From positions 32,139 through 96,138 of the forward strand of contig NZ_QRGR01000024.1 in assembly GCF_003367245.1 (NCBI RefSeq): a DNA stretch of 64,000 nucleotides, in the 5' to 3' direction. Shown piece after piece: positions 25,618-33,978 of this stretch (the first letter of the stretch is position 1; each line of letters opens with the position of its first letter). The position numbers and the translations under genes are program-made. The notes beneath the pieces were generated by a model. The model searched no databases, was not told where the DNA came from, and worked only from the letters and a program-made list of their open reading frames with translations. The stretch is from Pontibacter diazotrophicus (GTDB lineage Bacteria; Bacteroidota; Bacteroidia; Cytophagales; Hymenobacteraceae).

Positions 25618-25959
25618 ATGGATAGATATATTTTTTATTTGATTGGATTAATGTTCATCGGTGCAGGTGGCTGTACTTCGCTTTCGGAGGGGCAGGAGAA
25701 CCTGCCGCCCGATGTCGAATTGAGGAAGCGGGTAACACTGCGTCCTACCCCCGTAGGCACGCTGGGAAGACAAATGGGTGGAGTGGCCAGTGAAATCAAC
25801 CGAAAGAGAAACATTGAAGAATTTGACAGAAACGGCCCCGCCATGACACCCAATGCGCTGCGCCCCCGCCAACTGCCATTTGCCCCCATTGATTCAACAA
25901 GGCATAATATCTACTGGCCCGTCAGGCCCGTTATAAGACCAATCCGGGTAAATCAGTAA
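25618..25959 (+). CDS. Small lipoprotein, unknown function
   Basis: 113 aa. Signal and lipobox LMFIGAGG|C19, followed by a proline/arginine-rich mature part (LPPDVELRKRVTLRPTPVG, RPVIRPIRVNQ) with no recognisable domain. Sec/Lsp export is clear; the rest is not. Followed at once by a 21-bp-stem terminator shared with the gene on the opposite strand. Confidence 0.65.
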   Translation: MDRYIFYLIGLMFIGAGGCTSLSEGQENLPPDVELRKRVTLRPTPVGTLGRQMGGVASEINRKRNIEEFDRNGPAMTPNALRPRQLPFAPIDSTRHNIYWPVRPVIRPIRVNQ

Positions 25960-25969
25960 ATATGTAAAA

Positions 25970-26016
25970 AAGCACAGAGGCCTCCGCTTTATCTAAAAGC
26001 GGAGGCCTCTGTGCTT
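25970..26016. terminator. Bidirectional terminator with 21-bp perfect stem
   Basis: AAGCACAGAGGCCTCCGCTT... and its exact inverse with a 5-nt loop, between the convergent lipoprotein and acidic-protein genes. Confidence 0.85.
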
Positions 26017-26033
26017 CTCAGTAGCTAACAGGT

Positions 26034-26252
26034 TTAACTCTTTTCTTCTGCGTCGTCTGCCTCTTCATCTTCGCCCAGATACAACTCATCTGGCTCCAGG
26101 TTCACGTAAACTTCATTCTCCGGAGGAGTGTTTTCAGATTCACGGTCTACTTGTTTGGGTGCAGGGTTCTCAGACAGCTCATTCTCATGGTCCTTCTTTC
26201 CAAGGTTTTCTCCGTCGTCTCTTCTCGTTTTCTGACTATCGTTATGTCTCAT
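26034..26252 (-). CDS. Small acidic hydrophilic protein
   Basis: 72 aa, very rich in Glu, Asp, Asn and Lys with no hydrophobic core; ends GEDEEADDAEEKS. Likely disordered. Not a family I can name. Its start faces metG, with 138 bp between the divergent starts. The weak coding features of short acidic frames lower confidence, but the shared terminator supports transcription. Confidence 0.5.
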   Translation of the reverse strand: MRHNDSQKTRRDDGENLGKKDHENELSENPAPKQVDRESENTPPENEVYVNLEPDELYLGEDEEADDAEEKS

Positions 26253-26367
26253 ATTTGAAAATACTTTAGGTGATGCCTTTTCTTACGGAAAAATGCCCTG
26301 CAGGTCAGGCATTGTCGCAGATTTTGGCTTTTGCACCCTGTTGGCAGTGCAATACGTTCTCTATTTG

Positions 26368-26375
26368 TATATTTG
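26368..26375 (+). promoter_or_regulatory. Candidate -7 promoter element for metG
   Basis: TATATTTG fits TAnnTTTG and lies 15 bp before the ATG; a TTGG lies 24 bp further upstream, slightly long spacing. It would give a very short leader. Confidence 0.45.
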
Positions 26376-26390
26376 TATTTTAAACGAGAC

Positions 26391-28430
26391 ATGACAACTA
26401 CTCCAAAACGATATACCGTTACGGCGGCATTGCCGTATGCCAATGGCCCCGTGCACATTGGCCACCTGGCAGGCGTGTACCTGCCTGCTGATATATATGT
26501 GCGCTATCTGCGCTCCCAGGAGCGAGATGTGAAATTTGTGTGCGGCTCTGATGAGCATGGCGTGCCGATTACCATCCGCGCCAAGAAAGAAGGCATCACG
26601 CCGCAGCAGGCCGTAGACAAGTACCATGAGCTGATCAAGAAGTCTTTCGAGGATTTTAATGTCTCTTTCGATATCTACCACCGCACCTCTTCAGACGTGC
26701 ACGCAGAAACTGCTGCCGGATTTTTTAAGAAGCTGTACGAAGAAGGCAAATTCATAGAGCAGACCACGCAGCAGTATTATGACGAAGGGGCACAGCAGTT
26801 CCTGGCCGACCGTTACATCGTGGGCACCTGCCCTAAGTGTGGCAACGAGAATGCCTACGGCGACCAGTGTGAGAGCTGCGGTACTTCGCTTAACGCCACA
26901 GACCTGATTAACCCTAAGAGCACGCTGAGCGGCTTAAAGCCTGTGATGCGCGAAACAAAGCACTGGTACCTGCCCCTGAACGAGTATGAGGCATGGCTGC
27001 GCGAGTGGATTGTGGAAGGACACAAGCAGGACTGGAAGCCAAATGTGTACGGGCAGTGTAAAAGCTGGATTGACCAAGGGCTGCAGCCGCGCGCCGTAAC
27101 CCGCGACCTGGACTGGGGCGTGCCGGTGCCAATAGAAGGCGCCGAAGGTAAAGTGCTGTACGTGTGGTTTGATGCCCCCATCGGCTACATCTCTGCCACC
27201 AAAGCCCTGACGGATGATTGGGAAAAATACTGGAAGGACGAGGAGTCGAAGCTGGTGCACTTTATCGGAAAAGATAACATTGTATTCCACTGCATCATTT
27301 TCCCGAGCATGCTGAAAGCGCATGGAGACTATGTGCTGCCGGATAACGTGCCTGCCAACGAGTTCCTGAACCTGGAGGGAGATAAAATCTCCACCTCCCG
27401 CAACTGGGCCGTATGGCTGCACGAGTACCTACAGGATTTTCAAGGCAAAGGCGATGTGCTGCGCTATGTGCTGGCCGCCAATGCGCCGGAGACAAAAGAC
27501 AACGATTTCACGTGGAAAGACTTCCAGGCCCGCAATAACAATGAGCTGTTGGCCATATTGGGTAACTTCATCAATCGTGCGGTGGTGCTCACGCAGAAGT
27601 ATTATGAGGGTGCGGTGCCTGCCCGTGGCGAACTGCAGGACTTTGATTCCGAGACCTTGGAGCAACTGGCAAAATATCCCGGCATTATAGCGGATTTGAT
27701 AGAGCGCTACCGTTTTAGGGAGGCATTGAGCGAACTCATGAACCTGGCCCGCCTTGGCAATAAGTACCTGGCGGACACAGAGCCTTGGAAATTGATTAAG
27801 ACGGATGCTGAGCGTGTGAAAACCATCATGAACATTGCGCTACAGATATCTGCCAGCCTTAACATTCTGATGGAGCCGTTCCTGCCAACCTCAGCTGCTA
27901 AACTGAGCGATATGCTGAACAAGGCAGTTGGAAAGTGGGCTGATGCCGGTGCAGCAGACCTTCTGGAGGTTGGCCATACCATTGGCACGCCGGAACTGCT
28001 GTTCGAGAAAGTAGAAGACGCCGCTGTGGATGCGCAGGTGCAGAAACTGCTCGATACGAAGAAAGCGAACGAGGTAGCCAATGCCGTGGCTGAGCCAGCT
28101 AAAGAGGACATTACCTTCGAAGACTTCACAAAGATGGATATCCGCATCGGCACGATACTGGAGGCAGAGAAAGTAGCCAAAACCAAAAAGCTCCTGAAGC
28201 TGAAGATAGATACAGGTATTGACCAGCGTACCGTGGTAAGCGGTATTGCTGAGTTTTATAATCCAAAAGACATCATCGGGCAGCAGGTAAGCATACTGGT
28301 GAACCTGGCGCCGCGCGACATCAAGGGTATTACCAGCCAGGGCATGATCCTGATGGCTGAGAACGCCGACGGTTCTCTGGCCTTTGTGCAGCCATCGAAG
28401 CCACTTAAGAACGGGAGCGGCGTGAGCTAA
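26391..28430 (+). CDS. metG: Methionyl-tRNA synthetase
   Basis: 679 aa, starting at MTTTPKRYTVTAALPYANGP; an upstream frame extension is not conserved. Class I synthetase: HIGH at residues 22-25, KISTSR (KMSKS equivalent) near 332, and a zinc knuckle CPKCGN...CESCG at about 147-163. The C-terminal region at about 570-679 is a Trbp111/EMAP-like tRNA-binding domain (FEDFTKMDIRIGTILEAEKV), joined to the catalytic part as in many bacteria. Complete. Confidence 0.97.
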   Translation: MTTTPKRYTVTAALPYANGPVHIGHLAGVYLPADIYVRYLRSQERDVKFVCGSDEHGVPITIRAKKEGITPQQAVDKYHELIKKSFEDFNVSFDIYHRTSSDVHAETAAGFFKKLYEEGKFIEQTTQQYYDEGAQQFLADRYIVGTCPKCGNENAYGDQCESCGTSLNATDLINPKSTLSGLKPVMRETKHWYLPLNEYEAWLREWIVEGHKQDWKPNVYGQCKSWIDQGLQPRAVTRDLDWGVPVPIEGAEGKVLYVWFDAPIGYISATKALTDDWEKYWKDEESKLVHFIGKDNIVFHCIIFPSMLKAHGDYVLPDNVPANEFLNLEGDKISTSRNWAVWLHEYLQDFQGKGDVLRYVLAANAPETKDNDFTWKDFQARNNNELLAILGNFINRAVVLTQKYYEGAVPARGELQDFDSETLEQLAKYPGIIADLIERYRFREALSELMNLARLGNKYLADTEPWKLIKTDAERVKTIMNIALQISASLNILMEPFLPTSAAKLSDMLNKAVGKWADAGAADLLEVGHTIGTPELLFEKVEDAAVDAQVQKLLDTKKANEVANAVAEPAKEDITFEDFTKMDIRIGTILEAEKVAKTKKLLKLKIDTGIDQRTVVSGIAEFYNPKDIIGQQVSILVNLAPRDIKGITSQGMILMAENADGSLAFVQPSKPLKNGSGVS

Positions 28431-28458
28431 GCGCTGCTGAAGAGAAAGCAGTTATCAG

Positions 28459-28493
28459 ACCTCCAGGATTAAAAAGTTCTGGAGGTTTTTTTT
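28459..28493 (+). terminator. Terminator of metG
   Basis: ACCTCCAG / CTGGAGGT stem, 12-nt loop, then eight T running to the stop codon of the convergent MFS gene. Confidence 0.82.
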
Positions 28494-29763
28494 ATACAGC
28501 AGGCACCACCTTTTCCAACTCTGGAATGGCAGTTTGCTGAACAGATTTTTGCTTTTCCATCTGTTGTACCACAATGTACAATCCACCCGCCGTAATCACT
28601 GACAGACCACCGGTTGCCCACCAAAGGGTAGTAAACCCATACAGGGAGGCGATAGTGGTACCAAGATAAGGCGCTATTACCAATGGTGCCGTATAGGCAA
28701 TCGTGAACAAGCCCATATAAGCACCCCGGTTGTGGATGCCGGAGCGTTCGGCGGTAAGGGTTGACATAAGCGGCATTGCCAGAATCTCTGAGAGGCTGAA
28801 AAGCAGCATCGCGATCACCAGTACACTTGTGTGCTGCACCATGTTAAAGAGGATAAAGGAAATACCCAATAGCAGCACGCCTGCTATTATCATCACTGCC
28901 TTTTTCACATACTTAGCCAGCAGGTAGATCAATACCATTTCCACAGATAGCACCACCAGGCCGTTAAAGGACATTAAGAAGCCGATATGCTCCTCCGAAA
29001 GTTGGTACGCCTGCTTGTAATAAAGGGGAAGGGTGGAAAACAACTGGTAAAAGATAGAGGCAAAACAACAGCACAGCAGCACGAAAAGCAAAAAAGTTAT
29101 ATCTCTGTAGGGGGATGGTGCTGCTGCCGGAAAGGGCTGTTTCTGTTGTTGCGCTAGCTTCGGCGCAGGGGGGGCACCTTGTATGCCAAGAAAGTACCAA
29201 AAGAAGAAGATGCCAGCAAGTATACCCGTTATGCCATTCGCTATAAAAATCCATTTAAATGAAACCGCTGCCAGCACACCTCCCAAAGCCGTGCCTACTA
29301 TGAACCCTACATTTACGGACATGCGGTTGAGTGAAAAAGCGCGTGTCATTGTTTCGGTAGTGGCGAAATGGGCAACAGCAGCAGCGTTTGCGGGGCGGAG
29401 GGTGTCGTTCACCAGGCTTAGTATAAATACACCAGCTGCCACGTATTCAAATTGCTGTAGCTGCAGGATGAGAAAGTACAGGCAGCCCCCGGCCACCTGG
29501 CTGATAAGTTGAACGCGAAAGTGCCCGAACTTATCAGTGAGCCAACCACCCAGAAAAGAGGCGCACACAGAGCCCAACCCATAGATGCTCAGAATGAAAC
29601 CCGCCTGGCTCAGGTTATAATGTAGTACTTCCGTTACATAAACCGCCAGGAAGGGCATGACCATGGCTCCGCTTCGGTTTATCAAAACCATCACCGCAAG
29701 CATCCAGGCGGGCCTGGAAAACCCACTGTAGGCGTTTCGGAAGATTTGCATTGTAGGCATCAT
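28492..29763 (-). CDS. MFS transporter, tandem paralogue 1
   Basis: 423 aa, about 12 TM segments. The MFS motif A equivalent is GGWLTDKFGHFRVQ between TM2 and TM3. RPANAAAVAHFAT and RAFSLNRMSVNVGF are DHA1-type signatures. A Gln/Pro-rich cytoplasmic loop (APPAPKLAQQQKQPFPAAAP) lies between the two halves. The family exports drugs or imports small solutes by proton exchange; the substrate is unknown. Strongly similar to the next gene, so a duplication. ATG at 29763; internal starts at 29760 or 29751 are possible. Confidence 0.88.
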   Translation of the reverse strand: MMPTMQIFRNAYSGFSRPAWMLAVMVLINRSGAMVMPFLAVYVTEVLHYNLSQAGFILSIYGLGSVCASFLGGWLTDKFGHFRVQLISQVAGGCLYFLILQLQQFEYVAAGVFILSLVNDTLRPANAAAVAHFATTETMTRAFSLNRMSVNVGFIVGTALGGVLAAVSFKWIFIANGITGILAGIFFFWYFLGIQGAPPAPKLAQQQKQPFPAAAPSPYRDITFLLFVLLCCCFASIFYQLFSTLPLYYKQAYQLSEEHIGFLMSFNGLVVLSVEMVLIYLLAKYVKKAVMIIAGVLLLGISFILFNMVQHTSVLVIAMLLFSLSEILAMPLMSTLTAERSGIHNRGAYMGLFTIAYTAPLVIAPYLGTTIASLYGFTTLWWATGGLSVITAGGLYIVVQQMEKQKSVQQTAIPELEKVVPAV

Positions 29764-29875
29764 GGTGTGGAAGCAGACAGTTAACCCATTGTAAATGTAA
29801 TATTTATATCTGCTTTACAAAAGATGTGTTCTCTTTAGAAGCTGTTTTCTACCAGAAACGATAGGTGCGCAGGCC

Positions 29876-31141
29876 TTACCCTACAACCATTCGCTCAGTT
29901 TCAGATGCTGCAGCCTGTTTTCCAAGCCTTTGCATCTCCATCTTCTGCACTACCCAGTAAAGCCCTATTGCTGTAACAACAGCCATGATGCCGGTTACCC
30001 ACCAGAGCGTGGCGAAGCTGTAAGTGGAGATGATGGAGGTGCCCAGGAGTGGCGCTATAACATGCGCCGCAGCGTAGGAAATCGTGTAAAGCCCCATATA
30101 AGCGCCCCTGTTAGTGGTATTAGAGCGTTCCACCGTGAGGGTGGCCATATAAGGCATGGCAAAGATTTCAGAGATGCTGAGCAAAATCATAGAGAGGTAG
30201 AGTACGCTCAGGTGCTGCATCATATTCAGCAGCACAAAGGACAGGCCCAGGATAAAGAGGCCTACTGCTATCAGCACCTGCTTTTTGATGCGTTCGCCAA
30301 TCAGGTATACCAGCATCATCTCCAGTAGAAAGACTATCACCCCATTCAGTGCCATTAACAGTCCTATCTGGCTTTCCGGCAGTGCATAAACTCCCCGCCA
30401 GTACAAAGGCATCGTGGTGAATAGCTGGAAAAACATCACAGCAAAGCTGCAGCAAAACAGCACGAACAGCAGAAAATAGCCATCCCGGTACGGAGAACGT
30501 GTAGCTGTTGCCTTCACAGCTAATAAAACCTGCTGCTGTGGTGGTGGCCGGTGGCCCTGCTGGTTACGGAAGTACAGAAAGAAGAAGATACCTGCTGCTA
30601 TACAGGTGGCACCATCGGCAATAAAAAGCCAGCGGTAGGACAGAGCCGCCAGCATACCGCCAACAGCCGGACCCACCGAAAAGCCGAGGTTAATGGCCAT
30701 GCGGTTCAGCGAAAATGCCCGTGTCATGTTTTCGGGCTTAGCATAATGTGCAATGGAGGCCGAGTTGGCAGGGCGCAGGCAGTCGTTTACCAGGCTCAGG
30801 ATAAAGACACCTGCCGCCAGGTACTCAAACTGGCGCAGGTTGAGCAGCAGAAAGTAGAGGCTGCCCCCCAGTGTGAGGCTCACAAACTGCACCTTAAAGT
30901 GGCCGATTTTATCAGTAAGCCATCCTCCTAAAAACGAACCGCACACCGAGCCCATGCCATAGATGCTGAGAATGATGCCTGCTTCGCGCATACTGTAGCC
31001 CAGCATGTCGGTCACGTAAAGGCTCAGGAAGGGCGTAACCATAGAGCCGCTGCGGTTTATCAGCATCACCACAGACATCATCCAGGCAGGCTTGGAGAGC
31101 CCGCCGAAGGCGTTGCGGTAGAGGAGGAGGACCCGTTTCAT
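29876..31141 (-). CDS. MFS transporter, tandem paralogue 2
   Basis: 421 aa, 12 TM segments. Aligns throughout with the downstream paralogue: PAWMMSVVMLINRSGSMVTP, GGWLTDKIGHFKVQ, SLVNDCLRPAN, RAFSLNRMAINLGFSVGP. The central loop is different (HRPPPQQQVLLAVKATA), so divergence is old. The two genes are 112 bp apart and each begins with a similar RNA.F.G.S.PAWM entry. No regulator gene is adjacent. Confidence 0.88.
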   Translation of the reverse strand: MKRVLLLYRNAFGGLSKPAWMMSVVMLINRSGSMVTPFLSLYVTDMLGYSMREAGIILSIYGMGSVCGSFLGGWLTDKIGHFKVQFVSLTLGGSLYFLLLNLRQFEYLAAGVFILSLVNDCLRPANSASIAHYAKPENMTRAFSLNRMAINLGFSVGPAVGGMLAALSYRWLFIADGATCIAAGIFFFLYFRNQQGHRPPPQQQVLLAVKATATRSPYRDGYFLLFVLFCCSFAVMFFQLFTTMPLYWRGVYALPESQIGLLMALNGVIVFLLEMMLVYLIGERIKKQVLIAVGLFILGLSFVLLNMMQHLSVLYLSMILLSISEIFAMPYMATLTVERSNTTNRGAYMGLYTISYAAAHVIAPLLGTSIISTYSFATLWWVTGIMAVVTAIGLYWVVQKMEMQRLGKQAAASETERMVVG

Positions 31142-31200
31142 AGCAAATGTAAAAGACGCAAAATTTTGCGGCTCTACAAATTACAAAGTACGCTGGCTGC

Positions 31201-31764
31201 TTACTTTGTATTGAACTGGTTCATAGTGCGCTCCAGTCCAATCGTGCCGAAAGCAATTGTAGCCTCCGCCGCTTTTTCTATCAGCGTCTGAAGCTCAATT
31301 TGCTCATCTGCGCTGAAATTGCTTAATACATAATCTACCTGCTTGCCTTTGGAAAAGGTGTCGCCAACTCCAAAGCGGAGACGGGGGTAGTTGTTGTGCC
31401 CAAGTGTCTGCTCGATGTGCTTGAGGCCGTTGTGGCCGCCGGCGCTGCCTTTGGCCCGGATACGGATTTTGCCGAATGGCAGGGCAAGGTCGTCTGTAAT
31501 CACGAGCATCTGCTCCGGCGACAGCTTAAGGCTGTTAAGGTAATGGCTAACAGCTTTGCCGCTCAGGTTCATGTAAGTGGTAGGCTTTACCAGTACGAAA
31601 GTACGGCCTTTCGTTTTTATCTCTGTCACGAAGGCATGGCGGCTCACATCAAAGTTGCCTTCATACTTCTTCGCCAGGTAGTCGAGCACCATAAAGCCGA
31701 TGTTGTGGCGCGTGTCAGCATATTCAGGACCGATGTTGCCCAGGCCCACTATCAGGTATTTCAT
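31201..31764 (-). CDS. pth: Peptidyl-tRNA hydrolase
   Basis: 187 aa from ATG 31764 (MKYLIVGLGNIGPEYADTRH), the canonical start. Catalytic His20 is in TRHNIGF, with KPTTYMNLSG, DDLALPFGKIRIR and GSAGGHNGLKHIEQTLG all present. The frame stays open to a TTG at 31839, but that extra 25 residues is encoded partly by an intergenic repeat and is not conserved, so I exclude it. Releases peptidyl-tRNA dropped by ribosomes. rplY lies upstream on the same strand, behind its own terminator. Confidence 0.93.
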   Translation of the reverse strand: MKYLIVGLGNIGPEYADTRHNIGFMVLDYLAKKYEGNFDVSRHAFVTEIKTKGRTFVLVKPTTYMNLSGKAVSHYLNSLKLSPEQMLVITDDLALPFGKIRIRAKGSAGGHNGLKHIEQTLGHNNYPRLRFGVGDTFSKGKQVDYVLSNFSADEQIELQTLIEKAAEATIAFGTIGLERTMNQFNTK

Positions 31765-31820
31765 ACTTGTATCTTCATCAGGAGTAGCGGGGGCAAGGCC
31801 CAGCCACTGTTTTATGCTTT

Positions 31821-31938
31821 CAATTGTTGAATGGCTCAATTGATAAAAGGCTAATGGTTAAAAGATTGTTTTCACGATAGCAGCACCATGCTCTAGCAAT
31901 GCAGCAATTTAGCCATTTAAGAGGTTAACCATCCAGCC
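31821..31938. repeat. Inverted short-period (8-bp) intergenic repeat, second copy of the AATTGTT/AATGGCT family
   Basis: Left arm 31821-31870 (CAATTGTTGAATGGCTCAAT...) and right arm 31895-31938 (AGCAATGCAGCAATTTAGCC...), inverse to each other at TTrAATGGCTmAATTG. Related to 24749-24871. It reaches into the upstream open extension of the pth frame. Confidence 0.62.
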
Positions 31939-31946
31939 AAAACAAA

Positions 31947-31980
31947 AAATCCTGTCCTGCTTGGAGGCAGGACAGGATTT
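31947..31980 (-). terminator. Terminator of rplY
   Basis: 14-bp perfect stem AAATCCTGTCCTGC / GCAGGACAGGATTT, 6-nt loop, T-rich on the minus strand; about 20 bp past the rplY stop. Confidence 0.85.
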
Positions 31981-32001
31981 GATAAATAAAGCTGCGTGAG
32001 C

Positions 32002-32589
32002 TTATTTCTTGCCTCCGCGGGCTTCTTCCATTTGCGCGCTCTTCAGGGCACGTGGAACGGTTACAGTCGCGATTGGGGCACTTGGGTTATTCAGGATCTC
32101 GTAGTTCTCAGGTTTTACCCTTGCTACCTTGATCGACTTACCAAGTTCCAGGTCAGAGATGTTAACTTCTACGTAATCTGGCAGGTTAGCAGGAAGTGCT
32201 TTCACTTTCATCTTACGCAGGTTTGTTACCAGTTTACCACCAGCAATCACACCAGGAGAAGTTCCAACAAACTTCACAGGAATTTCAATCTTCACTGGCT
32301 TGTCGTCCTGCAGTTGAAGAAAGTCTACGTGCAGCAGCATTTCGTTCACTGGGTGAAACTGAGAATCCTGCAGTACAGAACGGTAGTGTGTACCTTCTAT
32401 GTTAAGATCTACTTCGTATACTTCTGGCGAATAGATTAAGTCTCTGAACAGGATAGCTGGTGCATAGAAGTGCACTTGCTCTCCGTTGCCATACAATACT
32501 CCTGGTACAAAAGACTGATTGCGCAGGTCTTTTGCCTGCTGCTTACCGAGATTTGCTCTTTTAAACCCTATAATCTCTAAAGTTTTCAT
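32002..32589 (-). CDS. rplY: 50S ribosomal protein L25/Ctc
   Basis: 195 aa, the long (Ctc) form. The N-terminal 5S-rRNA-binding domain includes VPGVLYGNGEQVHFYAPA; the C-terminal TL5-like domain has NVSDLELGKSIKVARV-type sequence. The tail ends EEARGGKK. It sits 117 bp downstream of prs on the same strand, a pairing (prs-rplY-pth) common in bacteria, but here with its own promoter element at 32628-32635 and a hairpin repeat between. Confidence 0.95.
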   Translation of the reverse strand: MKTLEIIGFKRANLGKQQAKDLRNQSFVPGVLYGNGEQVHFYAPAILFRDLIYSPEVYEVDLNIEGTHYRSVLQDSQFHPVNEMLLHVDFLQLQDDKPVKIEIPVKFVGTSPGVIAGGKLVTNLRKMKVKALPANLPDYVEVNISDLELGKSIKVARVKPENYEILNNPSAPIATVTVPRALKSAQMEEARGGKK

Positions 32590-32627
32590 AAAAATGAATT
32601 AATTAAATTGTTATATATCGCTACATA

Positions 32628-32635
32628 CAAAAGTA
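32628..32635 (-). promoter_or_regulatory. Candidate -7 promoter element for rplY
   Basis: Minus strand TACTTTTG fits TAnnTTTG. The -33 position falls close to the hairpin repeat at 32652-32704, which has no TTTG there. Confidence 0.45.
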
Positions 32636-32651
32636 TAGCCTTTTTCGTTAC

Positions 32652-32704
32652 TCGTTGTTTGTTTTTCGTTGTTCGAATGACGAGGAACGAAAAACAAATA
32701 ACGA
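32652..32704. repeat. Inverted short-period repeat, CGTTGTT type
   Basis: 24-nt arms TCGTTGTTTGTTTTTCGTTG... (32652-32675) and inverse (32681-32704) match at 21 of 24 positions, 5-nt loop AATGA. Ends 3 bp before the prs stop codon, so it may also act as the prs terminator. Confidence 0.65.
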
Positions 32705-32706
32705 CA

Positions 32707-33636
32707 CTAAATAAACAGCGAGCTAATCGACTCGTGAGTTACCACGTTGTTGATTGCCCGGGCGAACAGGTCTGAGAAAGACAGCACCTTAATCTTAGAA
32801 GACTCCTGCTTTAGCGGAATCGTGTCCGATACAACAAGTTCTTCCAGCACAGAGTTCTCTATACGCTCATAAGCCGGCCCCGAAAGTATCGGGTGCGTGG
32901 CAATAGCGCGTACTGACTTCGCTCCTTTTTCTATTAATAGCCCAGCTGCTTTTGTGATGGTACCTGCTGTATCCACCATGTCATCTACCAGCACCACATC
33001 CATACCCTCCACGTCACCAATTACCTGCATTGAGGCAATTTCGTTGGCACGCTTCCGGTACTTATCGCAGACTACCATCTCAGCTCCGAAGTTCTTGGCA
33101 AATGCTCTTGTTCTTACCACACCTCCCACATCAGGAGAGGCGAAGATAAGGTCAGCACCCAGGTTCAAGCTGCGCAGGTAGGGTACGAAAATAGCCGAGC
33201 CATCCAAATGATCTACCGGTATATCGAAGAAGCCTTGTATCTGGCCTGCATGCAGGTCGCAGGTCATCAGGCGGTCAGCACCGCAGGACTGTATAGCGTT
33301 TGCTACCACTTTAGAGCCAATAGATACACGCGGCTTGTCCTTCCTGTCCTGGCGGGCGTAGCCATAGTACGGCATCACCACAATTACCTTGTGTGCTGAG
33401 GCGCGCTTGGCGGCATCCACCAGCAGCATGAGTTCCATTAGGTTATCAGTTGGCGGAAAAGTGGACTGTACAATAAACACCTCTGCTCCACGGACTGACT
33501 CGTTAAAGTGAACACCTATTTCGCCATCGCTGAAACGGGAAATAGTTACATCACCAAGCTTGGTGCCATATGCGGCAGCTACTTTCTCAGCTAAATATTG
33601 AGATGCAGATCCGGAAAAAATTTTAACCTGTGGCAT
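32707..33636 (-). CDS. prs: Ribose-phosphate pyrophosphokinase (PRPP synthase)
   Basis: 309 aa, class I. Makes PRPP from ribose 5-phosphate and ATP for nucleotide, His and Trp synthesis. Conserved segments: RFSDGEIGVHFNESVRG, YYGYARQDRKDKPR, CDLHAGQIQGFF, ASPDVGGVVRTRAFAK and the PRPP-binding VVLVDDMVDTAGTITKAA. Complete, with canonical length. Promoter element at 33682-33689; tRNA-Gln lies upstream on the same strand. Confidence 0.96.
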   Translation of the reverse strand: MPQVKIFSGSASQYLAEKVAAAYGTKLGDVTISRFSDGEIGVHFNESVRGAEVFIVQSTFPPTDNLMELMLLVDAAKRASAHKVIVVMPYYGYARQDRKDKPRVSIGSKVVANAIQSCGADRLMTCDLHAGQIQGFFDIPVDHLDGSAIFVPYLRSLNLGADLIFASPDVGGVVRTRAFAKNFGAEMVVCDKYRKRANEIASMQVIGDVEGMDVVLVDDMVDTAGTITKAAGLLIEKGAKSVRAIATHPILSGPAYERIENSVLEELVVSDTIPLKQESSKIKVLSFSDLFARAINNVVTHESISSLFI

Positions 33637-33681
33637 AACGGGGGCTGAATACTATCTGTTAGGTTTCGTTTATTATGCCTG

Positions 33682-33689
33682 CAAAGCTA
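33682..33689 (-). promoter_or_regulatory. Candidate -7 promoter element for prs
   Basis: Minus strand TAGCTTTG, an exact TAnnTTTG, about 46 bp before the ATG; no clear TTTG 20 bp upstream. Confidence 0.5.
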
Positions 33690-33758
33690 CCAAAATTTCG
33701 GATGCCTCCCATCACCTGGCGCTGATTTTAAATTACTTACGGCTGCTCCATAAGCAAA

Positions 33759-33791
33759 AAAGAACAACACCCAATGCGAGTGTTGTTCTTT
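33759..33791 (-). terminator. Terminator of tRNA-Gln
   Basis: AAAGAACAACAC / GTGTTGTTCTTT 12-bp perfect stem with a 9-nt loop, 6 bp past the tRNA 3' end. Confidence 0.82.
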
Positions 33792-33797
33792 TGATTG

Positions 33798-33870
33798 TTG
33801 TCCGACCAGGGCTCGAACCTGGACTCTTCTGAACCAAAATCAGACGTGTTGCCAGTTACACCATCGGACA
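33798..33870 (-). tRNA. tRNA-Gln (anticodon TTG)
   Basis: 73 nt. Acceptor TGTCCGA pairs with TCGGACA; discriminator A. D arm GGTGTAACTGGCAACAC. Anticodon stem TCTGA/TCAGA with loop TTTTGGT, giving anticodon TTG. T arm CCAGGTTCGAGCCCTGG is standard. CCA is not encoded. Read by folding the minus strand by eye. Confidence 0.95.
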
Positions 33871-33978
33871 ATCTCCCTACTAAACTTCAGAACTTTCGTC
33901 CCTTTGTTGTTTGGTGATGCAAAGATAGAGAGACGATTTTAAACTGCAAACAATTGCCGCAAAATTTTTTAGAAAATT

